Assembly: GCF_000426305.1 (NCBI RefSeq)
Contig: NZ_AUFC01000002.1
Span: 62,001 to 126,000, forward strand
Length of the DNA: 64,000 nt
Reading direction: 5' to 3'
Source: Anaerovorax odorimutans DSM 5092
Lineage (GTDB): Bacteria > Bacillota > Clostridia > Peptostreptococcales > Anaerovoracaceae
This document shows, in pieces, positions 1 through 8,360 of this stretch. Under the pieces are notes generated by a model. It saw only the letters and a program-made list of their open reading frames with translations, did no database searches and was not told the DNA's origin. The position numbers and the translations under genes are program-made. Positions within the stretch are counted from its first letter, which is position 1. Every line of letters starts with the position of its first letter.

Positions 1-1
1 A

Positions 2-724
2 ACAATAAAGGCTGTTGATGACATAAGTATGAAAGCCTTTTCAGGGAAAATAACTGCGATTGTAGGAGAAAGTGGCAGCGGAAAATCTGTAACAACACTT
101 TCTATTTTGAGACTTATACAAGGAAATGGAAAGATTATTGGGGGAGAAATACTTCTGAAGGGGGAAGACATGCTTAAAATGACTGAAAAACAGCTTTGTA
201 GCATAAGAGGTAAAGATATTTCCATGATTTTTCAAGATCCGTCTGGAGCATTAAATCCTGTTATTAAAATAAAAAAGCAGCTCATTGAAGCTATAAAGTT
301 ACATAATAAGCAAATTTCAAAAAAAGAATGTATTGAAAAATGTATTAAAATGATTAAAGCGGTTGGCTTAAGAGAACCAGAAAAAATTATGGAAAGCTAT
401 CCATTTGAGCTTAGTGGTGGTATGTGTCAAAGAGCTATGGTTGCTATGGCACTTTTATCGACTCCAAAAGTGTTAATTGCTGATGAACCTACAACTTCAC
501 TTGACTTAACTATACAGGCAGTAATACTTGATGAAATTTATAAACTTAAGGGAAAAAATATGGCAATTATACTTATTACCCATGATTTGAGTGTTGTAGC
601 ACAAATGGCAGACGATGTATATATTATGCATAATGGACATATTGTGGAAAGCGGTACAGTATTTGATGTTTTTGATGTTCCAAAGCACGAATATACAAAA
701 TCGTTGCTTAGATCAATTTCATAA
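2..724 (+). CDS. ABC transporter ATP-binding protein, NikD/DppD-like (5' end outside window)
   Basis: This is one of two ATPases of a peptide/nickel-type ABC importer, acting on the inner face of the membrane. The reading frame is open from base 2, so the start lies upstream; the ATG at 29 is internal, since the nine preceding codons (TIKAVDDIS) match the usual ATPase N-terminus. Walker A (VGESGSGKS), the signature FELSGG, Walker B (LIADEPTTSLD) and the H-loop (ITHD) are all present. It ends shortly after the H-loop region and lacks the Cys-rich oligopeptide C-terminal extension, as in NikD-type proteins. The signature continues as GGMCQR rather than GGQRQR. The next gene starts 21 bases downstream. 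Family assignment is secure; nickel versus peptide specificity is inferred. Confidence 0.93.
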   Translation, partial: TIKAVDDISMKAFSGKITAIVGESGSGKSVTTLSILRLIQGNGKIIGGEILLKGEDMLKMTEKQLCSIRGKDISMIFQDPSGALNPVIKIKKQLIEAIKLHNKQISKKECIEKCIKMIKAVGLREPEKIMESYPFELSGGMCQRAMVAMALLSTPKVLIADEPTTSLDLTIQAVILDEIYKLKGKNMAIILITHDLSVVAQMADDVYIMHNGHIVESGTVFDVFDVPKHEYTKSLLRSIS

Positions 725-745
725 AATGTGGTAATGGAGGTCACA

Positions 746-1687
746 ATGAGTCTTATTGAAGTGAAAAATGCCTATAAATGTTATGGTAAAATAAAAAAAC
801 ATTCAGTTTATGCTTTAACAGATGTAAACCTTACAATAGAGAAAGGAGAAATAGTTGGGCTTGTAGGAGAAAGTGGCTGCGGAAAAAGCACATTGGGGAA
901 AATTTTTCTTAAACTTGAAAAGCTAACAAGCGGAAAAGTGTTTTTTAATGGTCAGGATATAACAAATTTTTCTTTTAACCAAATGTTAAGTATTAGAAAA
1001 AATATGCAGATGATTTTTCAAAATAGTAGTAATGTTTTTAATCCTTACTTTACAGTAAGGCAGGTTTTATCTGAACCATTAAATAATTACTTTAAGTTAT
1101 CCTATGAAGAAAAAGAAAAAAGAATGACGTTGCTTCTTAAAAGAGTAGGGCTTAACAATTCTTATCTTGAAAGATATGGCAACGAGTTAAGTGGTGGTCA
1201 AAGACAAAGGATAGGAATTGCAAGGGCTTTAATACTTAATCCTGAATTTGTTGTTTGCGATGAACCAGTGTCAAGCGTTGATTATGCTATAAGAAATCAG
1301 CTTTTAACGCTCCTTTTAGATTTAAAGCATGATTTTGGACTTACTTATCTTTTTATTTCACATGACCTTTCGGCAGTAAATAAAATATGCACAAAGGTTG
1401 TTATTATGTATCTTGGAAATATCATGGAAATAATACCTAGAATGGATGAGAATGTAGAACACCCGTATTCAAAAGCACTTCTAGCAGCGGCGCTTTCTGC
1501 TGACCCACATAACAGAAGTGAAAAGAAGATTTTATTTAAGGAAACAGATGAGATATTTGTTCCAAAAAAAGGGTGCGCATTTCAAAACAGGTGTCTTTAT
1601 GCAAAGGAAATATGCAAAAATAAAAAACCGATTTTAACACAAATTAAAGATGGTCATTATGTAAGCTGTCATTTGTGTAAAATATAG
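746..1687 (+). CDS. ABC transporter ATP-binding protein, DppF/OppF/NikE-like
   Basis: This is the second ATPase of the same importer. Walker A (VGESGCGKS), signature ELSGGQRQR, Walker B (VVCDEPVSSVD) and the H-loop (FISHD) are intact. Its C-terminus has the Cys-containing oligopeptide/dipeptide extension (GCAFQNRCLYAKEIC), usual in OppF/DppF proteins. The start is placed at ATG 746 because TGGAGG ends five bases before it; a GTG at 728 and an ATG at 734 in the same frame would put the ribosome binding site inside the gene. It is 313 residues, normal for the family. The substrate-binding lipoprotein follows after 20 bases, so the three genes form one operon. Permease genes are presumably upstream of the window. 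Confidence 0.94.
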   Translation: MSLIEVKNAYKCYGKIKKHSVYALTDVNLTIEKGEIVGLVGESGCGKSTLGKIFLKLEKLTSGKVFFNGQDITNFSFNQMLSIRKNMQMIFQNSSNVFNPYFTVRQVLSEPLNNYFKLSYEEKEKRMTLLLKRVGLNNSYLERYGNELSGGQRQRIGIARALILNPEFVVCDEPVSSVDYAIRNQLLTLLLDLKHDFGLTYLFISHDLSAVNKICTKVVIMYLGNIMEIIPRMDENVEHPYSKALLAAALSADPHNRSEKKILFKETDEIFVPKKGCAFQNRCLYAKEICKNKKPILTQIKDGHYVSCHLCKI

Positions 1688-1707
1688 TATTTTTTAGGAG
1701 GAATAAA

Positions 1708-3351
1708 ATGAAAAAAGTGGCTTTAGTATTATTAACGGCAATGATAATGGGTACAATAGCATTATCAGGCTGTGGCAACAGCGGTACAACAACTGGATCC
1801 TCTGCTATTAATGAAGCAGAGGCAAATGGGGAAAAGGAAGTTGTAATAGGTATATACAGGGATGCCCTTATGGATGAAATGGATGCGGCTTCTTATAGAG
1901 GACCACATTTTGTATACAAAATGATTTATGAAGGTCTTGTTGAAGATGGTGGAGAAGAAGGCATAATTCCCCAGCTTGCTACAAGCTGGGATATTGACCC
2001 AGATGGAAAAACATATACATTCCATTTAAAAGAAGGTGTTAAGTTTTCAGATGGTAGTGACTTTAATGCAGACAATGTAGTGTTTAACATGAAACGTTGG
2101 ATTAATAATGATAGACATTCATCATTAACCTCCAACAAAGTGGATAGCGTTGAGGCATTAGATGAATACACTGTTAAAATTGTATTCACAGAAGCAGCAT
2201 ATTCAATTTTAAATGAACTTACATACCCAAGACCAGTAAGATTTTTGAGCGAAAATGCAGTTGAACCGATTAAAGGGGATGCACTCGGAACATTTCTTGG
2301 CAAACCAATAGGAACAGGGCAGTGGATGTTTGAATCATATACAAAAGACGAGGAGTTTACACTCGTGCCTAATCCATACTACTGGGGTGAAAAACCAAAA
2401 GTTGACAGAATAAGATTTAAAGTTATTGTAGATGGACAGGCTAGACTTATGGCATTAAAGAGTGGTGAAATTGACATTATTGGTGGAGATCTTATGGGTA
2501 AAATACCGATGGAAAGTATTGTAGATGTAAGAGATGGCGGAGAATTCGATTTTTATAATAAACCTACAATGTGTTCACACTTTATGTTCTTCAACCAGCA
2601 CAATGAATTATTACAAAATAAAAATATTCGACTTGCATTTAACTATGCTATTGATAAAGAAGATATGGTAACAAATCTTTTTAATGGAGTTGGAGCACCT
2701 GCTGACGACGGATTATATCAGCCTACAGTGCCTTATACAACAGAAAAAAACAACTATTCTTATGATTGCGATAAGGAAAAGGCGAAAGAACTTTTTGAAC
2801 AGGCTGGACTTGCTGATACAGATGGTGATGGCATCCTTGAAAAGGACGGACAGAATATTGAATTAAAACTTACATTATCAGCGGATGAATTTCCGGAATG
2901 GAAGTCTATGGCAGAGTATGTTCAGTATCAGCTTATGGAGGTTGGAATAAAAGTCAATTTAAATATACTTGATGCAAACGGTTATGAAGATGCCCATATG
3001 AATACAAAGGATTATGATTTATGTTTCCTTAGAACATCATCAGATTCATGGGTTCCACACAGCTCAATAAGAGAATTGTTTATGCCATTAAGCTCTCTTA
3101 ATGGAGATTGTCAGGTATGGATGGATGACACATTAATGAGGTATATCCAGAAAACACTTTTAACACTTGATGAAACTAAAAGACAGGCAAGTTATGACAA
3201 GGTATTTAGCTATATTAGTGAAAATGTATTAACTGTGCCTTTATATTACCCAGTAACAGCATTTGCTGTAAACGGTGAAAAAGTTACAAAATTTGAACCT
3301 GGTGTAAATAACTATGCACCAGTAAACTGGACAACATTAGATGTTAAGTAA
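1708..3351 (+). CDS. ABC transporter substrate-binding lipoprotein (SBP_bac_5, NikA/DppA-like)
   Basis: This is the extracellular solute receptor of the importer. It has a lipoprotein signal ending in LSGC (Cys22 would be lipidated), followed by a Ser/Thr/Gly linker and a full-length family 5 binding domain with the typical PQLATSWDIDPDGKTYTF stretch near residue 90. Total length is 547 residues, as expected. A good AGGAGG site precedes the ATG. Position after the two ATPases and sequence style point to nickel, a metal chelate or a peptide as substrate; the sequence alone does not decide. A hairpin terminator lies just downstream at 3371-3418. Confidence 0.92.
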   Translation: MKKVALVLLTAMIMGTIALSGCGNSGTTTGSSAINEAEANGEKEVVIGIYRDALMDEMDAASYRGPHFVYKMIYEGLVEDGGEEGIIPQLATSWDIDPDGKTYTFHLKEGVKFSDGSDFNADNVVFNMKRWINNDRHSSLTSNKVDSVEALDEYTVKIVFTEAAYSILNELTYPRPVRFLSENAVEPIKGDALGTFLGKPIGTGQWMFESYTKDEEFTLVPNPYYWGEKPKVDRIRFKVIVDGQARLMALKSGEIDIIGGDLMGKIPMESIVDVRDGGEFDFYNKPTMCSHFMFFNQHNELLQNKNIRLAFNYAIDKEDMVTNLFNGVGAPADDGLYQPTVPYTTEKNNYSYDCDKEKAKELFEQAGLADTDGDGILEKDGQNIELKLTLSADEFPEWKSMAEYVQYQLMEVGIKVNLNILDANGYEDAHMNTKDYDLCFLRTSSDSWVPHSSIRELFMPLSSLNGDCQVWMDDTLMRYIQKTLLTLDETKRQASYDKVFSYISENVLTVPLYYPVTAFAVNGEKVTKFEPGVNNYAPVNWTTLDVK

Positions 3352-3370
3352 CTAAATTAGAGCAGGTTTT

Positions 3371-3418
3371 AAACGGTGGCATATTTGGGAGTACCTTGTC
3401 TGTATGCTACCGTTTTTT
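3371..3418 (+). terminator. Rho-independent terminator after the binding-protein gene
   Basis: Arms at 3371-3383 (AAACGGTGGCATA) and 3403-3415 pair over 13 bp with a single G-U, and are followed directly by a T run to 3418. It separates the transporter operon from the methyltransferase. Confidence 0.85.
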
Positions 3419-3467
3419 ATAAAAGGTGATTGCTTTATGACTATATAATAAAAGGGAGAAAATATTT

Positions 3468-4211
3468 ATGATAGCTGAAGAAAAATTAAAGAAAAACTGG
3501 ACTGAAGGTGCGTCAAATTACACAAATATTGTTAAAAGAGAATTGGAAGGACCTTTAAAACAGGCATGGCTTGATATTATACAGAAAAATGTATCGCAAA
3601 AAAGTGGTATGCAAGTGCTTGATGTAGGCACAGGACCAGGTTTTTTTGCTATAATTATGGAACTTAGTGGAAATAATGTAACAGCTATTGACTGTACAGA
3701 AGCAATGATTGAGGAAGCCAAAAGAAATACGGCTGAGGTTGGAGTATCACCAAAGTTTTATGTTATGGATAGCCATAAGCTTGATTTTAAAGATGAAAGT
3801 TTTGACCTTATAATAAGCCGAAATGTTGCATGGACTTTGATTGATGCAAAAAAAGCGTATACTGAATGGAAAAGAGTACTTAAGAAAAACGGGAAAATAC
3901 TTATATTTGATGCAAATTGGAATCATAGATTCTATGATGAGGAATATATGTGTAAATATAATGAGGATATGGTAAACTATGAGAAAGCATTTAATAAGTC
4001 TGCACCTTATATTACAAAGGAACAGGAAGATTACAGAAAGAGTATGCCTATGTGTGCCAGAATACGTCCGCAATGGGATATTAATACGCTTTTGGAAATA
4101 GGCCTTAAAACAATTTATTGTGATATTGATGTTACTGAAAGATTATGGAGCGATGAGCAGAAGATAATGAGTCATTCAACACCTATGTTTATGATTGCGG
4201 CAAAAAGATGA
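3468..4211 (+). CDS. Class I SAM-dependent methyltransferase
   Basis: This is a cytoplasmic methyltransferase of the Methyltransf_11/25 type, 247 residues. Motif I is VLDVGTGPGFFA (about residue 51-62), followed by an acidic post-motif (TAIDCTEAM) and a post-II region LIISRNVAWTL. The C-terminal half, with a conserved-looking aromatic and Asn-rich stretch (FDANWNHRFYDEEY), determines the unknown substrate. It has its own ribosome binding site (AGGGAGA) and sits 49 bases after a terminator, so it may be transcribed separately from the importer or by read-through. In metallophore systems a metal-type importer can be accompanied by a biosynthetic or modifying enzyme; any such link here is inference only. 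Confidence 0.85.
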   Translation: MIAEEKLKKNWTEGASNYTNIVKRELEGPLKQAWLDIIQKNVSQKSGMQVLDVGTGPGFFAIIMELSGNNVTAIDCTEAMIEEAKRNTAEVGVSPKFYVMDSHKLDFKDESFDLIISRNVAWTLIDAKKAYTEWKRVLKKNGKILIFDANWNHRFYDEEYMCKYNEDMVNYEKAFNKSAPYITKEQEDYRKSMPMCARIRPQWDINTLLEIGLKTIYCDIDVTERLWSDEQKIMSHSTPMFMIAAKR

Positions 4212-4339
4212 GCTTCATACTGAATTGAGAGCAAAAAACAGAAAAAAATGACGTTTTTTTCCTGGAAAAAGGATAAAAATATAGATGATATATTTCAAAC
4301 TTAAAAAATTTAAGTCAGTTTACAAGACAAAATTGAGTG

Positions 4340-4770
4340 AAAAATTATGAAGCAGAGTCGGCAGGTAAAATTAATAATCTACGGATTCTGTTTTTTTATG
4401 TTAAGGCAAGAATGGAAATATGGTGTATATCCATTTGGTTGATGAAGAGAAGGGATTATACTTTTATCTTGGTTGAGAGGATTGTCATACCAAAGGACAC
4501 GTCTATTTCATTCAAAAATACGATATGCAGGAGGTGTACAAGGCATTAGAATCGGCAGAAATGTTAGTGCTGGCATCTACGATTTATTGCTTTGGGCTCA
4601 GAGGACAATTACAATGTGTCATTCACAGAACGTATGCAATCGGGGAGCCAGAAAAATTAAAGATAATTATGATCATCTTAAGCTCTGGAAGCCATAATGT
4701 GCTGATAGATGGTAAGGAAAAGGAAAATACCAGAAATGTATTTGAAAATCTCGAAGAACGTTTGGGATAA
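4340..4770 (+). pseudogene. Remnant of a flavodoxin-fold NAD(P)H/FMN reductase
   Basis: Two overlapping frames together read like the middle of an NADPH-dependent FMN reductase. Frame 2 gives VIPKDTSISFKNT up to about 4523, and frame 1 continues YDMQEVYKALESAEMLVLAS, then IYCFGLRGQLQCVIHR, matching the family pattern in which an acidic 'DDMQEIY' segment leads to a 'SPIYYFG' flavin loop. The N-terminal FMN-binding start is unrecognisable and the C-terminal third is altered after SSGS. At least one frameshift is needed and no start with a ribosome binding site is present. I read it as a decayed gene; a sequencing error alone would not explain the missing ends. Confidence 0.6.
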
Positions 4771-4967
4771 GAAATTTTGCGTTTAAATAAAAATAGTGTA
4801 AAGCTTATAATGAATTGGAAGATTACCTTAAATCATGACTATTATTAATTATAAAATTTAAAATGTGAAGATTTTACCAATAAATGTGAATACAGTCCAT
4901 GTACTATATTATATTTTTTTCATAAAATGAATATCAAAGGCACCAAGATAAAAGAAAAATTATTATT

Positions 4968-5201
4968 ATGAAAAAATCCATCGTATTTATGATTTTTGTA
5001 CTGTTGGGTATCTTAACGGCTGCGGGCGTAAAAACGATAACAGCAAACTTCAAATCTCGTTAAATGGAGAGAAATATGAATAATGGATATGTTTATTTAA
5101 GGCTTTATAAAGAAGAAATAGAGGAAGGAGAGGGTGCTGATTTTTATTTTTCTATAAGTGTTAGAGGATTTGATTCCCAAAATAATGTTCTTTTGATATA
5201 G
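4968..5201 (+). pseudogene. Remnant of a lipoprotein gene, frameshifted
   Basis: An ATG at 4968 begins a lipoprotein-type signal (MKKSIVFMIFVLLGILTA) that stops after 32 codons. A single-base shift near 5023 restores a lipobox Cys and the sequence GCGRKNDNSKLQISLNGEKYE before a second stop. A further ORF starting at 5076 (MNNGYVYLRLYKEEIEEG, 41 codons) runs to 5201 and overlaps the ribosome binding site of the SLH gene. The pieces may belong to one decayed secreted protein. The signal peptide is convincing; the downstream assignment is weaker. Confidence 0.5.
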
Positions 5202-5212
5202 GAGGTCATCTA

Positions 5213-6211
5213 GTGAAAAAAAGAATTATAATTCTAATGATAGCTATTATATGCTTTAGTTCCTTACCAATTTCGGTCAGTGCGCGAGATTATACGCAAG
5301 CCGAGGTAAGAGCACAGGGACTTAAATATTTAGGTCTGTTTAAAGGCGTTTCAGACACCAATTTTGATCTTGAACGTGCGCCGACACGTACGGAGACACT
5401 AGTATTATTTATAAGAATGATCGGGGAAGAAGCTGCTGCTAAAAACAGCAACTGGGCACACCCGTTTACAGATGTTCCAAAATGGGCAGATGCATATGTT
5501 GGATATGCCTATAATAAGGGCTATACAGTTGGAATTTCTGATACGAAGTTTGGAGCTAATGACATAGCAGAGGGCTATACATATCTTACTTTCATGTTGC
5601 GTGCCTTGAGTTATTCAGATGGAAACGGAGGAGACTTCACATGGAATAATCCATATACGCTTGCTAGCTCGATTGGTTTGATGACAAGCGATGTTGACAC
5701 TAATGATTTTCGCCGTGCTGACGCTGTGTTGGTATCTTGGAATGCATTACCTCTACCGATGAATGGTGGTAATAAGGCGCTTGCGCATCTTCTTATTATG
5801 GGAGGTGTTTTCACCCAGGAACAGCTTGATACTGCAATTGCAATGGTAGAAAATCAAACCGGTCAGGAAACTACAGTTGATGGTGTAAGAATAGGCAAAT
5901 ATGTCTGCGCAACCGATTCATATGGATATTCTTATAATGCGGCAGAATACTGTCCAAGTGTTACCCTCAAAGATGACATGAGCTTTTTAATTTACGCAAA
6001 TACTGGAGAAGGAATGACAACCGGAAGTGGGAATTGGCATACAGGAGCCACCGACACGGGCGAAATTGCCATTTATCTCACTGTAAACGATTCAAACTGG
6101 TTCGAAGATACGAATTATTGCTTTACCACTACAGCCGGCTCTAGCGTTTTATTTGTAGAGGATGGCAGTATTGGTATTACACCTGTGTATTCTGAGTTTG
6201 TGCTGAATTAA
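5213..6211 (+). CDS. S-layer homology (SLH) domain protein, secreted
   Basis: This is a 332-residue exported protein starting with GTG at 5213, set by GGAGGT seven bases upstream. A signal peptide ends near VSA-RD. Three divergent SLH repeats follow (about residues 25-210), with the recognisable FTDVPKWADAYVGYAYNKG core. SLH repeats bind pyruvylated secondary cell-wall polymer, so the protein is probably wall attached. The C-terminal 110 residues (from about 222) have no family I recognise and look beta-rich and Gly/Thr-rich. Codon use is less AT-biased than in neighbouring genes, and eroded fragments lie on both sides, which suggests an acquired or relict cell-surface locus. Function beyond anchoring is unknown. 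Confidence 0.8.
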   Translation: MKKRIIILMIAIICFSSLPISVSARDYTQAEVRAQGLKYLGLFKGVSDTNFDLERAPTRTETLVLFIRMIGEEAAAKNSNWAHPFTDVPKWADAYVGYAYNKGYTVGISDTKFGANDIAEGYTYLTFMLRALSYSDGNGGDFTWNNPYTLASSIGLMTSDVDTNDFRRADAVLVSWNALPLPMNGGNKALAHLLIMGGVFTQEQLDTAIAMVENQTGQETTVDGVRIGKYVCATDSYGYSYNAAEYCPSVTLKDDMSFLIYANTGEGMTTGSGNWHTGATDTGEIAIYLTVNDSNWFEDTNYCFTTTAGSSVLFVEDGSIGITPVYSEFVLN

Positions 6212-6251
6212 TCAACATTGTGGACGGAAATAAACTTCTTCGTAATTTAAA

Positions 6252-6425
6252 ACTGATCCGGTCAAATGGGTTGGAACAAATAAGGATATATTGTCAGGTA
6301 CGTATGTTGATACATTAGCATACACGGAAAACACAACTTATGATGTAAGGGTTATAGTAACAGGTGCAATAAATGTAACGAGTGCTTCAGCTGAAAATCG
6401 TGATATTAATATTATTGCCTTTTAA
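6252..6425 (+). pseudogene. C-terminal fragment of a surface-type protein
   Basis: A frame open from 6252 to a TAA at 6423-6425 encodes 57 residues including GTYVDTLAYTENTTYDVRV and ending RDINIIAF, a Thr/Val/Asn-rich style typical of surface beta-domains. It has no start codon with a ribosome binding site. A short piece in another frame immediately before it (INIVDGNKLLRNLK, from about 6211) may belong to the same broken gene. Probably the tail of a second protein related to, or once fused with, the SLH protein. Confidence 0.45.
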
Positions 6426-6554
6426 TTGTTAGTGTGTATTTCATAAAATAAAGATATGTTGTACTAGTGATTATATTAATTACTAATATAAACTTTTTTC
6501 AATAAAAAGAGTTAGCATTTTCAAATTTATATTAAATGAACTTATACCATTAAT

Positions 6555-6598
6555 GTTATTGAAGAAATTAATTCTAGAATATTAATTCCTTCAATAAC
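6555..6598. repeat. Inverted repeat, 18-bp arms
   Basis: Arms 6555-6572 and 6581-6598 (GTTATTGAAGAAATTAAT and its near complement) differ at one position, with an 8-base spacer. No T run follows, so a terminator role is unclear. Confidence 0.5.
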
Positions 6599-6620
6599 AT
6601 ATAAAGTTTAAAGTGATTTT

Positions 6621-6655
6621 TTTAAGGCTGCCAATTTCATATTGACAGCCTTAAA
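6621..6655. terminator. Hairpin between convergent genes
   Basis: Arms TTTAAGGCTGCCAAT (6621-6635) and its complement at 6641-6655 pair over 15 bp with one G-U and a 5-base loop. It lies between the SLH-side remnants and the convergent gene ending at 6737. The U-run expected of a classical terminator is absent on either strand, so its function is uncertain. A hairpin with a similar AAGGCT stem occurs at 25009-25045. Confidence 0.45.
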
Positions 6656-6736
6656 GTCATAGGTAAAATTATATTAAAGATTATACTTATGTGTTATATT
6701 TTATTATTTACAGACTTTTTTAGTCTCTTTATCTCT

Positions 6737-7105
6737 TTAAACTTTTGACTTTTCCCATTGAAGATATGCATTATACATTTGAAGTGCATGTTTCATATTC
6801 TTATCGGTTACTTTCGATGGATTTTTTAAAATATTTCCCATTTGTATGAGTTGTGATTCTACAAATTTTGGGTTGTTCATTTTGCTTTGAAGATTTACTT
6901 TCTTATTTTTGGCAGAAATAATACTTTCTTTAAACATAAAAAGGAGAAAGCTATGTTTTTTTTGTTTTGGTATTTGTTTGGATGACTCAAAAACTTGTTC
7001 AAACATTTGATACAGCTTTTTTCTTCTGATACGTAAGTAAAATATAAGGCCTATAATAACTAAGATTAAGACTACTATAATTATAATCCATTTTGTTATG
7101 TGCAT
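6737..7105 (-). CDS. Hypothetical membrane-anchored protein
   Basis: This is a 122-residue minus-strand gene preceded by AAGGAG. One N-terminal transmembrane helix (about residues 6-24, Ile/Val/Leu-rich) is followed by an RIRRKK positive patch, so the Lys-rich remainder is predicted to be cytoplasmic. The soluble part is mostly helical, with a mid-section rich in Lys and Gln. I recognise no family. It is alone on its strand between two plus-strand blocks. Confidence 0.7.
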   Translation of the reverse strand: MHITKWIIIIVVLILVIIGLIFYLRIRRKKLYQMFEQVFESSKQIPKQKKHSFLLFMFKESIISAKNKKVNLQSKMNNPKFVESQLIQMGNILKNPSKVTDKNMKHALQMYNAYLQWEKSKV

Positions 7106-7608
7106 ATTTGTATACTCCTTTTATAAATTTCTATATGATGTATTTTATCGCAAATTACAACAAAATACATCACATTTTTAATAAATACTTTATAAATGAT
7201 TAATATTAAGTTATAGTAATACATTTCTTAAGATTTCTAGAATTGGATATACCTTAAATATTTTGATTCATTTTTCCTTTTCAAGGGTAAATATGCGATT
7301 CTGATTAAAGAAAAGGGGTGGCTTACAATTGCAACATTCCTGAATGGATATATATTAGTATGCAAAAACAATTGGTTCCATGAATAATTCCAATTGAATG
7401 TCTTGATACTTTCATTGATAGTTTTTTATCACTCTTAGTAGCCATATAAAAGACACACTGGCAAATATACCAAATTGGATTAAACCGACATTTAGAATGG
7501 TTATGTAAAGTAAAATTATTAATGTGAATAATAATTTTTATAATGCATTTATAAAGAATTAATCGTGTAATATAATTTTTAGAAAGTTATCCAAAAATCA
7601 TTCTCAAA
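7106..7608. other. Intergenic stretch without a supported gene
   Basis: The region is AT-rich. On the minus strand a short hydrophobic frame around 7400-7510 (ITILNVGLIQFGIFASVSFIW) looks like a scrap of a membrane protein but has neither start nor ribosome binding site. Nothing else is supported. Confidence 0.4.
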
Positions 7609-7636
7609 TTGTCTTATAATTCTGTTATGGTATAAT
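7609..7636 (+). promoter_or_regulatory. Sigma-A-type promoter of the Nudix gene
   Basis: TTGTCT (7609-7614), a 16-bp spacer and a consensus TATAAT (7631-7636) lie 42 bases before the start codon at 7679. Confidence 0.6.
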
Positions 7637-7678
7637 ATGGTTATAATTAGATAGACTCAATTTTTAGGAGGAATAAAT

Positions 7679-8080
7679 TTGATAAAAGATGTTACAGCAG
7701 CAGTTATTATTAATGATGATCTAATATTAATAGCTAAAAGAGGAAAAAATGAAAAGCTAGAGGGAAAGTGGGAATTCCCAGGCGGAAAGATAGAAAAAGG
7801 AGAAACGCCACAGCAATGTTTAAAAAGAGAGATACAAGAAGAATTAAACATAGAAATTGAAGTAGGTGATTTTTTAGGTGAAAGCATTTATAAATATTCT
7901 AATGAAGAAATAAGGTTATTGGCATACTTATCAACAATAGTAGAAGGTGAAATTAAATTGTCAGTTCATGATCAGACTAGATGGGTTAATATTAATGAAC
8001 TTGATAGATTTGATTTTGCTCCAGCTGATATACCCTTAATAGAAAAGCTAAAGAAGAGGAAGCAAGAACGTAATTTGTAA
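7679..8080 (+). CDS. Nudix hydrolase, MutT-like (8-oxo-dGTP diphosphatase type)
   Basis: This 133-residue enzyme hydrolyses nucleoside diphosphate derivatives; MutT relatives remove oxidised dGTP. The start is TTG 7679, seven bases after AGGAGG. The Nudix box is complete: GGKIEKGETPQQCLKREIQEEL (positions about 39-60, broken here only by naming its key residues Gly39, Glu45, and the REIQEE core that binds Mg). The preceding WEFPGG is typical of MutT and CTP-pyrophosphohydrolase relatives. It has its own promoter and is followed, 280 bases on, by a nuclease-helicase gene in the same orientation. Nudix genes are sometimes paired with helicase-type genes in accessory regions, so a joint role is possible but not shown. 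Confidence 0.88.
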   Translation: MIKDVTAAVIINDDLILIAKRGKNEKLEGKWEFPGGKIEKGETPQQCLKREIQEELNIEIEVGDFLGESIYKYSNEEIRLLAYLSTIVEGEIKLSVHDQTRWVNINELDRFDFAPADIPLIEKLKKRKQERNL

Positions 8081-8360
8081 AATTAAAAGAAAAGAATTAT
8101 TAATAGCAAGTCATTGTAATCCTTGGTAAAATGAAACGATAACGAACGACTAAATATTATTATGTCCTACACAATGTCTTATTTGATAATTGATTAATAG
8201 ATTTTAATAATTGAAGAAAATTACTATATTTCAAAAATATAAAAGATAAAAATTATGTATTGTTAAATATTAATGAAAACATAAAATTAAATCTGAATAA
8301 AGATCAGATTTCTTATATAAGAGGGCATATGAAAAATGAATATAAGTAGGGTGATAAATA

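Noticed and set aside
29-724. ATG at 29 as start of the first ATPase
   Set aside because: The frame is open to base 2 and the upstream codons match the ATPase N-terminus, so the gene is truncated by the window.
7400-7510. Minus-strand hydrophobic frame as a gene
   Set aside because: It has no start codon with a ribosome binding site and stops within about 30 residues.
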